Below, in pieces: positions 16,852 through 24,936 of a stretch of DNA of 38,446 nucleotides. How positions within the stretch are numbered: the stretch's first letter is position 1; each line of letters begins with the position of its first letter. Source of the stretch: Candidatus Helarchaeota ASGARD archaeon Hel_GB_B (lineage in GTDB: Archaea > Asgardarchaeota > Lokiarchaeia > Helarchaeales > HEL-GB-B); contig SUPR01000024.1 of NCBI GenBank assembly GCA_005191425.1, positions 1 through 38,446 of the forward strand. The letters are read 5' to 3'. Both the position numbers and the translations under genes were made by a program. Below the pieces are notes generated by a model. The model did not search any database. It saw only the letters and a program-made list of their open reading frames with translations, and was not told where the DNA came from.

Positions 16852-17721
16852 ATGGCGAGCAAACCAAAAACAATCTTTGAGCGATTAGAAGAGCGTATGG
16901 AAAAATTAGAACAAATTATTAATACAATTGTTCCTGGAATTTTGGACCAAGTTATTCCTGCATTGGATAAAGTAAAAGAAGATCTTCCAGCTTCTATTGG
17001 GCCTAATTTAATGAATTTTGCAGATATGATAGGAGAACAGATAGAAAATGTTTCGAAATCGGTTTCTAGTATTTCTTCTCCAGGTGGAGGAGGACCTGTA
17101 AATGTTGATTTATCTGAAGTTACTGCATCTTTGAATAAAATATTAGATAGTTTTAATGTATTATTAAAAGGTTTTGACCAAGTAAATTCAAAAATAGACA
17201 ATTTAACCAGTGAAATTTCATTATTAAAGAACGATGTTAATCAAATCAAAGCAATAAGTAGTTCAGTAGCACCAGTAACACAAACTGCTCCACCAGTAAA
17301 TGTAAGACCTCAAGTCACTGCCCAACCAGCAACACCAGCTCCTGCAAGCTTTCAAGCCACTGCGCAACCTAAACCTACACCAACAATTAAAGCAGCTCCA
17401 GCACCTACTATTACTCCGCAAGAAAAAATTCCAACGATTACCACTGAATCATCAGTAGTTCCAACAGAGGTTTTTGACCTTTTTGATTCAATTACTGAGA
17501 AACTTAAATCCGGAATGTTGGCACAACAAATGGCACAACACATGGAACAAGTCCGTGATAAAATCGTAAATATATATAAATGGCACCCTACCTTATATGA
17601 ATTAGCGTCTCAGGCAAGAAAACTTAAAAAAGCAGGAGTTGAAGACCCAGTCGATGCTGATACATATCAATTATTACTAGAAAAAGTACAAGAGTGGAAA
17701 CAAAGAATAAAAACAGGCTAA
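16852..17721 (+). CDS. Coiled-coil protein with Pro/Ala linker, unknown function, inside spc cluster
   Basis: I do not recognise this 289-residue protein. The ATG at 16852 is chosen because GGAGAT stands just upstream; an in-frame ATG four codons earlier lacks a site. Residues 1-50 and 85-130 have heptad-like, acidic/hydrophobic patterns (FERLEERMEKLEQIINTIV, then FDQVNSKIDNLTSEISLLKN), split by a Gly-rich SSPGGGGPVNVD turn. Residues about 133-200 are a Pro/Ala/Thr/Gln-rich linker, probably disordered. From about 205 to the end is a helical domain (LKSGMLAQQMAQHMEQVRDK, then IYKWHPTLYELASQARKLKK). There is no signal peptide or membrane helix. It interrupts the conserved uS17-uL14 adjacency with non-coding gaps on both sides. 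Function is open; a scaffolding or filament role would fit the composition but is not shown. Confidence 0.8.
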   Translation: MASKPKTIFERLEERMEKLEQIINTIVPGILDQVIPALDKVKEDLPASIGPNLMNFADMIGEQIENVSKSVSSISSPGGGGPVNVDLSEVTASLNKILDSFNVLLKGFDQVNSKIDNLTSEISLLKNDVNQIKAISSSVAPVTQTAPPVNVRPQVTAQPATPAPASFQATAQPKPTPTIKAAPAPTITPQEKIPTITTESSVVPTEVFDLFDSITEKLKSGMLAQQMAQHMEQVRDKIVNIYKWHPTLYELASQARKLKKAGVEDPVDADTYQLLLEKVQEWKQRIKTG

Positions 17722-18034
17722 TTTCCTTTTTATCAATTTTTAAAATTACCAGATCAATTTTCATTCAAGATATTTTAAATTAGAAAAAATTTTTTAATCA
17801 TCATATTTTTTAATTCCTATCACAAGAAAATTTTTAAACAAATTTTCAAGTTAAATTTTTACTACAAATCACAATGATTTGTAAAAAAAATAAATGAGAC
17901 GATTCATTCTTATCGTGACATTAATAAAAAATCACATATAATTTCATATAAATTTAATTTATTAAAATTAGACATAATAATAAAAATATAAAGATAGAAA
18001 GATACAAAATAAAATAAATAAAAGGTTGAATATC
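17722..18034. promoter_or_regulatory. Intergenic region upstream of uL14 with candidate promoter
   Basis: 313 bases between the coiled-coil gene and uL14. T-runs just after the stop (near 17728 and 17790) can serve as terminators. GAAAATTTTTAAAC at 17826-17839 fits a BRE/TATA pattern and lies about 200 bases before the uL14 ATG, implying that the second half of the spc cluster has its own promoter and a long leader. A short ACAAATCAC-AATGATTTGT inverted pair lies at about 17863-17882 (ACAAATC and GATTTGT arms). Confidence 0.35.
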
Positions 18035-18460
18035 ATGGGTAAAGCGCGTATAAGACGAAGCGGTGCGTTATATTTACCATACATTACCAAAGGAATTCAA
18101 AATGAGACTGTATTAAAATGTAGCGATAATAGTGGCGGTAAGTTTTTGCGAGTAATTTCAGTGATAGGATATAAAGGACGTTTAAATAAGATACCGAAAG
18201 CATCTATTGGACAAATGGTGGTAGTATCAGTAATTAAAGGTAGCCCAGAATTACGGAGACAGGTTGTCCGTGCAATAATTATAAGACAAAAAAAAGCATA
18301 TAGGCGTCCAAATGGTCAATGGGTAAAGTTTGAGGACAATGCAGCAGTAATTGTAAACCCAAATGGAGATCCAAAAGGCTCAGAAATAAGAGGCGCAGTA
18401 GCTAAAGAAGCTGCAGAAAGATGGCCCAGATTGTCTGCTGTAGCATCAATGGTTGTTTAG
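18035..18460 (+). CDS. rplN: Ribosomal protein uL14
   Basis: Large-subunit interface protein near the factor-binding site. The 141 residues contain VLKCSDNSGGKFLRVISVIG, the loop RLNKIPKASIGQMVVVSVIK, and the C-terminal EDNAAVIVNPNGDPKGSEIR followed by KEAAERWPRLSAVAS, all family hallmarks of the archaeal form. The ATG at 18035 is chosen; a TTG three codons upstream belongs to the AGGTTGA ribosome-binding site. It is the first gene of the second ribosomal block and 12 bases ahead of uL24. Confidence 0.96.
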   Translation: MGKARIRRSGALYLPYITKGIQNETVLKCSDNSGGKFLRVISVIGYKGRLNKIPKASIGQMVVVSVIKGSPELRRQVVRAIIIRQKKAYRRPNGQWVKFEDNAAVIVNPNGDPKGSEIRGAVAKEAAERWPRLSAVASMVV

Positions 18461-18472
18461 AGGTGTTAAAAA

Positions 18473-18853
18473 ATGCGTCAAAAAACTAAATCACCAAGAA
18501 AAAATAGAAAAAGATTGTATAAAGCACCAAATCATAGAAGAAATAAATTTTTTCATGCAAAATTAATTGATGACTTACGTGCAGAATATGGTATTCGAAG
18601 GTTAGGTATCCGTAAAGGAGACCATGTGATGGTAATCAGAGGCGAGTTCAAGGATGTTGAAGGAAAAGTCTCAAGGGTCGATAGACAAAATTATAAAATA
18701 TATATAGAAGGCGTCCAGATCGAAAAAACAGGTGGAGCTTCTTATGATTATCCTATTAACCCAAATGATGTTATTATAACAAAATTAAATCTAAAAAAAG
18801 ATAAGTATAGAAAGAATATTATTGATAGAAAAGAAAAAATTGAGTTTGAGTGA
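18473..18853 (+). CDS. rplX: Ribosomal protein uL24
   Basis: Large-subunit assembly-initiator protein near the tunnel exit. The 126 residues have the archaeal/eukaryotic (L26e type) N-terminus KSPRKNRKRLYKAPNHRRNK and a KOW motif at about 48-75 (KGDHVMVIRGEFKDVEGKVS). The C-terminal part PINPNDVIITKLNLKKDKYR is family-typical. AGGTGTTAAAAA precedes the ATG. Its stop overlaps an upstream GTG of the eS4 frame, so the two genes are close to coupled. Confidence 0.95.
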   Translation: MRQKTKSPRKNRKRLYKAPNHRRNKFFHAKLIDDLRAEYGIRRLGIRKGDHVMVIRGEFKDVEGKVSRVDRQNYKIYIEGVQIEKTGGASYDYPINPNDVIITKLNLKKDKYRKNIIDRKEKIEFE

Positions 18854-18861
18854 TCAAATAT

Positions 18862-19623
18862 ATGACAAGAAGAGGTAAAAGTAGACATCAAAAACGATTA
18901 GCAGCCCCAAAATATTGGCCAATTAAAAGAAAAGAACACAAATTTACTGTAGCATCTAGGCCAGGACCACATTCTGTTAAAAATAGTATACCTTTAATTA
19001 TTGCAATCAGAGATATTTTAAATTTGTGTAAAACTAGGAAGGAAGCTAAATATATAATAACAGAAGGCAATGTTATAGTTGATGGAAGGGTTAGAAAAGA
19101 TCCACGCTATTATGTTGGATTAATGGATGTTTTAGAGATCCCTAAACTTAATAAATGCTACAGAATTTTACCAATACCACTGCATGGATTAATCTTACAC
19201 GAAATTGAAGAAGATGAAAAAGATTTTAAATTATGTAGGATCGAAAATAAGACTACACTAAAAAAGGGTAGAATCCAATTAAATTTACATGATGGTAGAA
19301 ATATCATCATAGATGTTAAGGATCCAGAAAACCCAATAGAAGATGTTTACAAGACCCAAGATGTTTTAAAAATAGCGATCCCAAGCCAAGAAATTTTAGA
19401 ACACCTAAAATTTGATGATGATGTATTAGCAATAATAATAGCAGGAAAGAATTTGGGTTATGTCGGAAAAATAATCAACATTGAAAGAAGTGAAGGACCC
19501 TTTCAGAATATTATTAAAATGCAGTCAAAAGATGAAGAATTACAAACTGCATTAGAATATGCGTTTATGATAGGTATAGAAAAACCATTAATTTCCCTTC
19601 CAGAAAAAAGACAAGGTTTGTGA
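18862..19623 (+). CDS. rps4e: Ribosomal protein eS4
   Basis: Small-subunit protein found only in archaea and eukaryotes. The 253 residues start MTRRGKSRHQKRLAAPKYWP and carry an S4 RNA-binding region near 40-100 (DILNLCKTRKEAKYIITEGN, then GRVRKDPRYYVGLMDVL), the middle RPS4E domain with ILPIPLHGL, and a C-terminal KOW-like part (AGKNLGYVGKIINIERSEGP). The ATG at 18862 is preferred over a GTG at 18850 because the family N-terminus begins there and GAGTGAT forms the ribosome-binding site. Between uL24 and uL5, as in most archaea. Confidence 0.96.
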   Translation: MTRRGKSRHQKRLAAPKYWPIKRKEHKFTVASRPGPHSVKNSIPLIIAIRDILNLCKTRKEAKYIITEGNVIVDGRVRKDPRYYVGLMDVLEIPKLNKCYRILPIPLHGLILHEIEEDEKDFKLCRIENKTTLKKGRIQLNLHDGRNIIIDVKDPENPIEDVYKTQDVLKIAIPSQEILEHLKFDDDVLAIIIAGKNLGYVGKIINIERSEGPFQNIIKMQSKDEELQTALEYAFMIGIEKPLISLPEKRQGL

Positions 19624-19628
19624 TATAA

Positions 19629-20237
19629 ATGAGCTATGACGAAGACGAAATAAGGAAAGAATTTTTCACCGAAGAGCAGAAAGAAATGATATTGAAGAAA
19701 TGGGAATCAAATAGAATGTTAAGACCAAAAATATCGAAAGTAACAGTCAATATAGCGGTCGGGACGAGTGGAGAAAAATTAAAAAATGCAATGACTGTAC
19801 TAGAATCAATTAGTGGACAAAAGCCGGTTCAATGTACTGCAAAGAAAACTATTAGAGATTTTCATATCAGAAAAAATGAACCGATCGCAACAAAAGTAAC
19901 ACTTCGGGGTAAAAAAGCGGAAAGATTTCTTGAAAAAGCTTTTGATGTTATGGACTTTAAATTAAAATATTCATCCTTTGACAAATTTGGAAATGTATCT
20001 TTCGGAATAAAAGAACATATAGAACTCCCTGAAACAGAATATGACCCAAATTTAGGGATTTTTGGAATGGATATTAATATTTCAATTGAGAGACCTGGTT
20101 CAAGAATAAAGAATAGATATAGATTGAAGTCCAAGATCTCTCATAAACATAATATGAACATTTTAGAAAGTATGATATTTTTGAATACAAAGTTTAATAT
20201 CAAAATTGTTGAAAAATATCTAATTCATTATTATTAA
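19629..20237 (+). CDS. rplE: Ribosomal protein uL5
   Basis: Large-subunit central protuberance protein that binds 5S rRNA. The 202 residues include MLRPKISKVTVNIAVGTSGE, the LESISGQKPVQCTAKKTIRD region, IRKNEPIATKVTLRGKKAER and FGIKEHIELPETEYDPNLGI with the conserved GMDI motif. The N-terminus carries an extra acidic helix of about 25 residues (SYDEDEIRKEFFTEEQKEMI). It follows eS4 by 5 bases with TGATATAA before the ATG. Confidence 0.96.
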   Translation: MSYDEDEIRKEFFTEEQKEMILKKWESNRMLRPKISKVTVNIAVGTSGEKLKNAMTVLESISGQKPVQCTAKKTIRDFHIRKNEPIATKVTLRGKKAERFLEKAFDVMDFKLKYSSFDKFGNVSFGIKEHIELPETEYDPNLGIFGMDINISIERPGSRIKNRYRLKSKISHKHNMNILESMIFLNTKFNIKIVEKYLIHYY

Positions 20238-20249
20238 TTGATGGTTATT

Positions 20250-20396
20250 ATGGTTAAAAGAAAAGTTGGAAAAGGAAGTCGTGTATGCCGTAGATGTGGT
20301 TCACATAGAGGTTTAATACGACGATATAAATTAAATTATTGTAGAAGATGTTTTAGAGAAACTGCAAAAAAATTAGGTTTTAAAAAATATTCATAG
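20250..20396 (+). CDS. rpsN: Ribosomal protein uS14 (zinc-binding, short form)
   Basis: Small-subunit head protein of 48 residues. It contains [20 protein letters not shown] and [19 protein letters not shown]. Four cysteines (C13, C16, C31, C34) form the zinc site of the archaeal and C+ bacterial type. An upstream in-frame ATG at 20241 would add three residues, but GATGGTTATT before the ATG at 20250 matches exactly the leader of the following uS8 gene, so 20250 is chosen. Lies between uL5 and uS8, the standard position. Confidence 0.94.
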   Translation: MVKRKVGKGSRVCRRCGSHRGLIRRYKLNYCRRCFRETAKKLGFKKYS

Positions 20397-20405
20397 ATGG
20401 TTATT

Positions 20406-20798
20406 ATGACATTAATGGACCCTTTAGCTAATGCATTAACAAATATATTAAACCACGAAAGAATAGGTAAAAACGAAGTATTACTTCGACCTGCTTCAAA
20501 AATGATTTCGGCTACCCTTCGCTTAATCCAAAAAGCAGGTTATATCGGTGAGTTCGAATACATAGATGATGGAAGGTCTGGACAATTTAAAGTTCAATTA
20601 TTAGGTAGAATTAATAAAACAGGTGTAATAAAACCAAGATATCCCGTTAAAAAAGATGAATTTCAGAAATGGGCAAACTTATATCTTCCTGCCTACAATT
20701 TTGGTTTATTAATTGTATCTACATCCGAAGGTCTAATGACACACAATGAAGCTATTGAAAAAGGAATTGGAGGAAGACTAATCGCATACATTTATTAA
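20406..20798 (+). CDS. rpsH: Ribosomal protein uS8
   Basis: Small-subunit protein that binds helix 21 of 16S rRNA and, in some archaea, its own operon mRNA. The 130 residues begin [19 protein letters not shown], the typical archaeal N-terminus, which supports the ATG at 20406 over one three codons earlier. The C-terminal domain has [20 protein letters not shown], in which STSEG is the conserved RNA-binding motif, ending RLIAYIY. The leader GATGGTTATT overlaps the end of the uS14 gene. Confidence 0.96.
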   Translation: MTLMDPLANALTNILNHERIGKNEVLLRPASKMISATLRLIQKAGYIGEFEYIDDGRSGQFKVQLLGRINKTGVIKPRYPVKKDEFQKWANLYLPAYNFGLLIVSTSEGLMTHNEAIEKGIGGRLIAYIY

Positions 20799-20817
20799 GA
20801 TTGATTGGTGTAAAAAA

Positions 20818-21387
20818 ATGAGCGAAGCTTATGAAAAAAGCATAAATATCACGGATAATGTCTCTGTGGAAGTCAAAAATAAGATAGTAAAAGTAAAAGG
20901 ACCCCATGCAGAGTTGACAAGAGATTTTAATCATGCCATGCGAGTAGAACTAAAAATAGATGGAAATTCAATATTAATTCGCGGTGATAATTCAAGAAAA
21001 AAGATAAAAGCATTAGTAGGGACTATATATTCTCATATTAATAATATGATAAAAGGGTCATTAGGTGATTTTAAGGTCATATTAAAAATTGTTTATGCAC
21101 ATTTTCCAATTAACGTTAAAGTCGAAAAAAATTTGATTTTCATTGAAAATTTTTTAGGTGAACGAAGACACAGAACAGCTAAAATTATTGGTAAATCCAC
21201 AAAAGTAGAAGTTGTTGGCGATGACGTAATAGTTTCAGGGCCTAATATAGAATATGTTACTCAAACTGCAGCTAATATAACTAAAGCTACAAAAATAAAA
21301 AATAAAGACCCACGAATATTTCAAGATGGTATATATAAATATAAAAAATTGTATAATGATAATATAATTTGGGAACTTAAAATTTAA
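20818..21387 (+). CDS. rplF: Ribosomal protein uL6
   Basis: Large-subunit protein near the sarcin-ricin loop. The 189 residues show two repeated alpha/beta domains. The first has VEVKNKIVKVKGPHAELTRD and the second HFPINVKVEKNLIFIENFLG, followed by ERRHRTAKIIGKSTKVEV and the conserved VSGPNIEYVTQTAANI. The C-terminal DPRIFQDGIYKYKK is typical of archaeal L6. GGTGTAAAAA precedes the ATG. It is 19 bases after uS8 and ends 11 bases before the eL32 ATG. Confidence 0.95.
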   Translation: MSEAYEKSINITDNVSVEVKNKIVKVKGPHAELTRDFNHAMRVELKIDGNSILIRGDNSRKKIKALVGTIYSHINNMIKGSLGDFKVILKIVYAHFPINVKVEKNLIFIENFLGERRHRTAKIIGKSTKVEVVGDDVIVSGPNIEYVTQTAANITKATKIKNKDPRIFQDGIYKYKKLYNDNIIWELKI

Positions 21388-21398
21388 CAGTGAATAAT

Positions 21399-21851
21399 AT
21401 GAATATGAGTAGAAAAGAAAAAAAACATTATCTCAAAGTACGAAATAAAATCTCCAATAATAGGCCAAAATTCCGAAGATGTGAATCATGGAGATATAAA
21501 AGAGTTAAACCAAATTGGAGAAAATCTCGCGGCATAGATAGTATGGTTAGAAGAAAAGAAAAAGGAGTCATAAAATCTCCAAATATAGGATATAGAGGTC
21601 CAAAAAAGGTTAGAGGTTTACATTCATCTGGTTTAAAAGAAATTTTAATCCATAATGTAAAAGAATTAGATAATATTAATCCTAAACTTGAAGCTATCAG
21701 AATTGGTAGAACCGTTGGAATTCTTAAAAGAATTGCAATTTTAGATAAAGCTTATGAATTAAATATTAAAGTTTTAAATGTTGGAAAAGCCTTAATAAAA
21801 GAAGAAGAATTAATAGATTTAACTACTATTGAAGGAGAAGAAACCAGTTAA
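21399..21851 (+). CDS. rpl32e: Ribosomal protein eL32
   Basis: Archaeal/eukaryotic large-subunit protein. In 150 residues the diagnostic stretch is FRRCESWRYKRVKPNWRKSR, GIDSMVRRKEKGVIKSPNIG, and GPKKVRGLHSSGLKEILIHN. The C-terminal half VRIGRTVG-like core (IRIGRTVGILKRIAILDKA) completes the domain. The ATG at 21399 is used because AGTGA lies six bases upstream; a GTG at 21390 is part of that site. Followed by eL19, the usual archaeal order. Confidence 0.94.
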   Translation: MNMSRKEKKHYLKVRNKISNNRPKFRRCESWRYKRVKPNWRKSRGIDSMVRRKEKGVIKSPNIGYRGPKKVRGLHSSGLKEILIHNVKELDNINPKLEAIRIGRTVGILKRIAILDKAYELNIKVLNVGKALIKEEELIDLTTIEGEETS

Positions 21852-21863
21852 AAGGTCAATAAA

Positions 21864-22313
21864 ATGAATTTAAAATCGCAACGAAGAATTGCAGCAGAAA
21901 TTTTAAAAGTAGGTATTAACCGGGTTTGGATTGACCCTGAAAGAATTGATGACGTATCACTCGCAATTACTCGAGATGATATTAGAGCATACATTAAAGA
22001 TGGTACTATAAGGCCTAAATACAAAAAAGGTATAAGCCGAAGTAGAGCTCGAATAATACACATTAAAAAGAAGATGGGTAGAAGAAGAGGACCCGGTAGC
22101 AGAAAAGGAAAAAAATATTCAATAGTATCTCGAAAAAGAAGACATATACTAAAGGTCAGACCAATCAGAAAACATATTAAAAAATTGAGGGCAAGACGTA
22201 TAATAACACCTTCAGTTTATAGGAAACTTTACCGCTGGAATGATGGTAATATGTTTCGTAATGTAGCACATGTTGATCAATTTATTAAAGATAAAAAATT
22301 AACTAGAAGATAA
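21864..22313 (+). CDS. rpl19e: Ribosomal protein eL19
   Basis: Archaeal/eukaryotic large-subunit protein that forms an intersubunit bridge in eukaryotes. The 149 residues read NLKSQRRIAAEILKVGINRV, WIDPERIDDVSLAITRDDIR, RARIIHIKKKMGRRRGPGSR and a basic helical tail KLRARRIITPSVYRKLYRWN. All are close to the family pattern. AAAGGTCAATAAA precedes the ATG, 12 bases after the eL32 stop. Confidence 0.97.
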   Translation: MNLKSQRRIAAEILKVGINRVWIDPERIDDVSLAITRDDIRAYIKDGTIRPKYKKGISRSRARIIHIKKKMGRRRGPGSRKGKKYSIVSRKRRHILKVRPIRKHIKKLRARRIITPSVYRKLYRWNDGNMFRNVAHVDQFIKDKKLTRR

Positions 22314-22331
22314 ATTTTATGGAAGATTAAA

Positions 22332-22928
22332 ATGGCAAAAGGTCCGAAATATCGCGTTAGATTTAAAAGACATAGAAATGGAAAAACTAATTACTATTTA
22401 AGAAAAAGATTGATTCAATCTAATTTACCAAGAATTGTTATACGTAAATCTAATAAATATATTTTAATTCAATTAATAGAAGCTCAAATTGAAGGCGATA
22501 GAATCTTATCAAGCACAAATTCTAAAGAATTAATCAAAAAATATGACTGGGGCGGTAGTTGTAATTCAATACCTACTGCATATCTCACTGGTTATTTAGC
22601 AGGTTTGAAAATTAATGCAAGTAATAACATAGAAAAAGCAATTTTAGACCTCGGGCTCCAAAAAATAACTTATGGTTCAAAATTATTTTCTGCCCTGAAA
22701 GGGCTTGTTGATGCAGATATTAATATCCCCCATTCAGATAAAATTTTCCCCCCAGAAGAGAGAATTTCAGGGGAGCATATTCAATCAATTGCAAATTCAC
22801 TTTATGATACAGATCCAGATAGATATAAAAAACAGTTTTCCCTTTATTTGAAAAATAATTTTGACCCTAGAAATTATGTTGAATTATTTAATAAAACTTT
22901 AAAAAAGATACAAAATAGTTTTAATTAA
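22332..22928 (+). CDS. rplR: Ribosomal protein uL18
   Basis: Large-subunit 5S rRNA-binding protein of the archaeal/eukaryotic (L5e) type. The 198 residues have YRVRFKRHRNGKTNYYLRKR at the start, then RIVIRKSNKYILIQLIEAQI, CNSIPTAYLTGYLAGLKI and LKGLVDADINIPHSDKIFPP. The segment after GERISGEHIQSIAN-like sequence matches the archaeal C-terminal region. It follows eL19 by 18 bases and precedes uS5. Confidence 0.96.
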   Translation: MAKGPKYRVRFKRHRNGKTNYYLRKRLIQSNLPRIVIRKSNKYILIQLIEAQIEGDRILSSTNSKELIKKYDWGGSCNSIPTAYLTGYLAGLKINASNNIEKAILDLGLQKITYGSKLFSALKGLVDADINIPHSDKIFPPEERISGEHIQSIANSLYDTDPDRYKKQFSLYLKNNFDPRNYVELFNKTLKKIQNSFN

Positions 22929-22945
22929 GTCTAATGGTGAATAAA

Positions 22946-23578
22946 ATGGCTCAAAGAGACATTGAAGAATGGGTACCTAAAACAAGAGTAGGTAAATTGG
23001 TAAAAGAGGGTTTTATTACATCGATAAATGAATTATTTCAAAATGTGATGCCAATAAGAGAACCGCAAATTGTTGATATTTTACTTCCTAATTTAAAAGA
23101 AGAAGTATTGGATATTAATCTAGTCCAAAAACAAACAGATGCTGGAGAAAAATCTCGATTTAAAGCTACCGTTGCTGTTGGAACAGCTGGATTTCTAGGA
23201 ATTGGAGAAGCAAAAAACCTCGAAATCGGCCCAGCAATTAGACAAGCTATTATACACGCTAAATTAAATATTGCACCAATTAGAAGAGGATGCGGTAGTC
23301 ATGAATGCAAATGCGGAGGACTACATTCTCTTCCTTTTAAAGTCTCTGGAAAATGTGGGTCAGTCCGAGTTTTTTTAAAACCTGCACCACGAGGACTTGG
23401 TATCGTCGCAGCAAAAACGGTTAAAACAATATTTAAACTTGCAAAAATTGAAGATGTTTGGTCTTGGACTAAAGGACATACCAAAACTACAGTAAACTTC
23501 GCAAAAGCGACCTTTTACGCCCTAAAAAATACCTATAAAGTTATGAGTCCTGTTTGGGATTGGACAAGAAGAGAATAA
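22946..23578 (+). CDS. rpsE: Ribosomal protein uS5
   Basis: Small-subunit protein at the mRNA entry and decoding-fidelity region. The 210 residues contain WVPKTRVGKLVKEGFITSIN, the S5 double-stranded-RNA-binding fold (SRFKATVAVGTAGFLGIGEA), the archaeal RRGCGSHECKCGGLHSLPF loop and KPAPRGLGIVAAKTVKTIF. The ATG at 22946 is preceded by a perfect GGTGA; an ATG at 22934 lies before that site and is rejected. It is the last plus-strand ribosomal gene before two inverted genes. uL30, normally next, is found on the opposite strand beyond. Confidence 0.97.
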   Translation: MAQRDIEEWVPKTRVGKLVKEGFITSINELFQNVMPIREPQIVDILLPNLKEEVLDINLVQKQTDAGEKSRFKATVAVGTAGFLGIGEAKNLEIGPAIRQAIIHAKLNIAPIRRGCGSHECKCGGLHSLPFKVSGKCGSVRVFLKPAPRGLGIVAAKTVKTIFKLAKIEDVWSWTKGHTKTTVNFAKATFYALKNTYKVMSPVWDWTRRE

Positions 23579-23603
23579 ATAGCATAAAAAACAATTTATT
23601 TTT

Positions 23604-23623
23604 AGATTTTTAATCTTTATTTC
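23604..23623 (+). terminator. Weak hairpin and T-rich tail between convergent genes
   Basis: AGATT (23604-23608) and AATCT (23612-23616) flank a TTT loop, followed by TTATTTC. It lies between the uS5 stop and the convergent membrane-protein gene, a place where termination from both sides is expected. Weak on structure alone. Confidence 0.35.
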
Positions 23624-23636
23624 AATTGATTAAAAT

Positions 23637-24077
23637 TTAAAATTTCCAGTAATGGTCTATCACATTTTTTCTGGATAAATAGTTTAAAAAGAATATACCA
23701 ATGATAAATATTATTAATGGAATAGATGTTATGAATAAAAATATCCAGCCGATTTTTCTGCTCTTTTTAAAATAATAAATACCACTTAAAATGACTATTG
23801 AATAAATTAAGAATATAACACCAAGTGCTAATGATAAAGCGTTTATATTCGTATTAGACAGGCCAAACTGTGCTAAAAAAGTATTTCCATTTCCCATCAA
23901 ATTATCAAGACCAAATTGCTGGAAAATCCAACCTATCAAATTATTTATTAGGGGTGTTAGAATTTCAATAACTAAATAGCTAAACAATGAAGTGTAATTT
24001 GGAAGAGGTGATGGTATAAAGTTCAAAATAGAAATTATGAGTCCAATTATAATTATAAGAATATAAAAATAAATCAT
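23637..24077 (-). CDS. Small multi-pass membrane protein, unknown function
   Basis: This 146-residue protein is not recognised. It has three to four hydrophobic segments, at about residues 3-22, 33-56, 75-100 (ALSLALGVIFLIYSIVILSG) and 108-130 (IGWIFLFITSIPLIIFIIGI). A polar, Asn/Gly-rich loop lies between (QFGLDNLMGNGNTFLAQFGL), probably extracytoplasmic. A lysine/arginine pair between the last two helices (KKSRK) favours a cytoplasmic loop there. It lies 102 bases downstream of uL30 on the same strand and converges with uS5. Its place inside the spc cluster is not the ancestral one, so it probably arrived with the segment that carries the inverted uL30. No family assignment. Confidence 0.65.
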   Translation of the reverse strand: MIYFYILIIIIGLIISILNFIPSPLPNYTSLFSYLVIEILTPLINNLIGWIFQQFGLDNLMGNGNTFLAQFGLSNTNINALSLALGVIFLIYSIVILSGIYYFKKSRKIGWIFLFITSIPLIIFIIGIFFLNYLSRKNVIDHYWKF

Positions 24078-24179
24078 TAAATCAGGAAAATATCCTTTAT
24101 TATTTTGAATTTTAATCTACCGACCAAAATCATTTAATTTAAAATGAATAGGATTATCTATAATAGAAAAATATTAAAT

Positions 24180-24674
24180 TTAAATCATTTTCATTATTAA
24201 ATCATTTATTTCCGTATTTCTATTTCCGAGTACGCCTCCTGCTTTATAGTGCCTTTTAATTTTACCATGATGTCCACCTTTTGGAGGTCTTAATCGGAAA
24301 ACAGGTTTTATTTTCTGGATATCATGAATATTTATTTCGTTAGAAATTATTGCCTTAGACAAATCTTTGATGGATTGATATTCAGTGTATTTTTTCAGAT
24401 ATTGGTCAGTTAATTTTTTGCGGCCTTCCAGTCTACCTCTCTTTTTTAGTAGTAATTCCAGAGTATCTTCGTTTATTTCGCCCCATGTTGTATAATCTTT
24501 TACTTTTTGGAGCATTCCTAAATAAGATTTGCGGTCATCAATTAGTACAGCGTGGTTTATTCGGTTTAATCTTAACATCTTTAATGTGTCTTTAACTTCT
24601 TTTCTAACATTTACATTTCCGCGGATTCTTACAACTATAAGCTTTTTATTTCCTTTTTCATTAACTTGGGACAT
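24180..24674 (-). CDS. rpmD: Ribosomal protein uL30, inverted relative to the operon
   Basis: Large-subunit protein of the archaeal/eukaryotic (L7e) type, 164 residues. NKKLIVVRIRGNVNVRKEVK with DTLKMLRLNRINHAVLIDD is the core L30 fold. The long C-terminal extension (GRLEGRKKLTDQYLKKY and FRLRPPKGGHHGKIKRHY) is family-typical for archaea. The ATG at 24674 follows TAGTGA; a GTG three codons upstream is part of that site. In other archaea uL30 sits between uS5 and uL15 on the same strand. Here it is in the right place but on the opposite strand, and must be transcribed from its own promoter in the gap upstream of 24674. Confidence 0.94.
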   Translation of the reverse strand: MSQVNEKGNKKLIVVRIRGNVNVRKEVKDTLKMLRLNRINHAVLIDDRKSYLGMLQKVKDYTTWGEINEDTLELLLKKRGRLEGRKKLTDQYLKKYTEYQSIKDLSKAIISNEINIHDIQKIKPVFRLRPPKGGHHGKIKRHYKAGGVLGNRNTEINDLIMKMI

Positions 24675-24754
24675 TGTGTTCACTAATTGCCTAAAATAAT
24701 TAATAATTTTAAAAATCTATATTTTGTTTTAAATTTTATGATAGTGATTAATAA

Positions 24755-24766
24755 AATTTTTAAACA
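24755..24766 (+). promoter_or_regulatory. Candidate TATA element in divergent gap
   Basis: AATTTTTAAACA lies in the 262-base divergent gap between uL30 and the Hsp20-like gene and matches the element proposed upstream of other genes in this window. Distance to the Hsp20-like ATG is about 170 bases. Pattern-based only. Confidence 0.3.
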
Positions 24767-24860
24767 ATAAATATGCCATATTTCTGATACAATTATATTA
24801 TAAAAATTGTAAATAAAAGTTCTTTTTATTTACTATTATTTCAATTAAATTTTTTTAATT

Positions 24861-24887
24861 ATTATTTAAATTATATTTTTAAATAAT
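24861..24887. repeat. Inverted repeat upstream of Hsp20-like gene
   Basis: ATTATTTAAA (24861-24870) and TTTAAATAAT (24878-24887) are perfect 10-base arms around a 7-base centre, ending 49 bases before the Hsp20-like ATG. It could be a repressor operator, as heat-shock genes of other archaea have near the start site. It is made of A and T only, so chance pairing is not excluded. Confidence 0.35.
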
Positions 24888-24936
24888 GGTTTGAGATTAT
24901 TAGATAGAATTAATCTCTTTTTAAGATGAAAAAACA

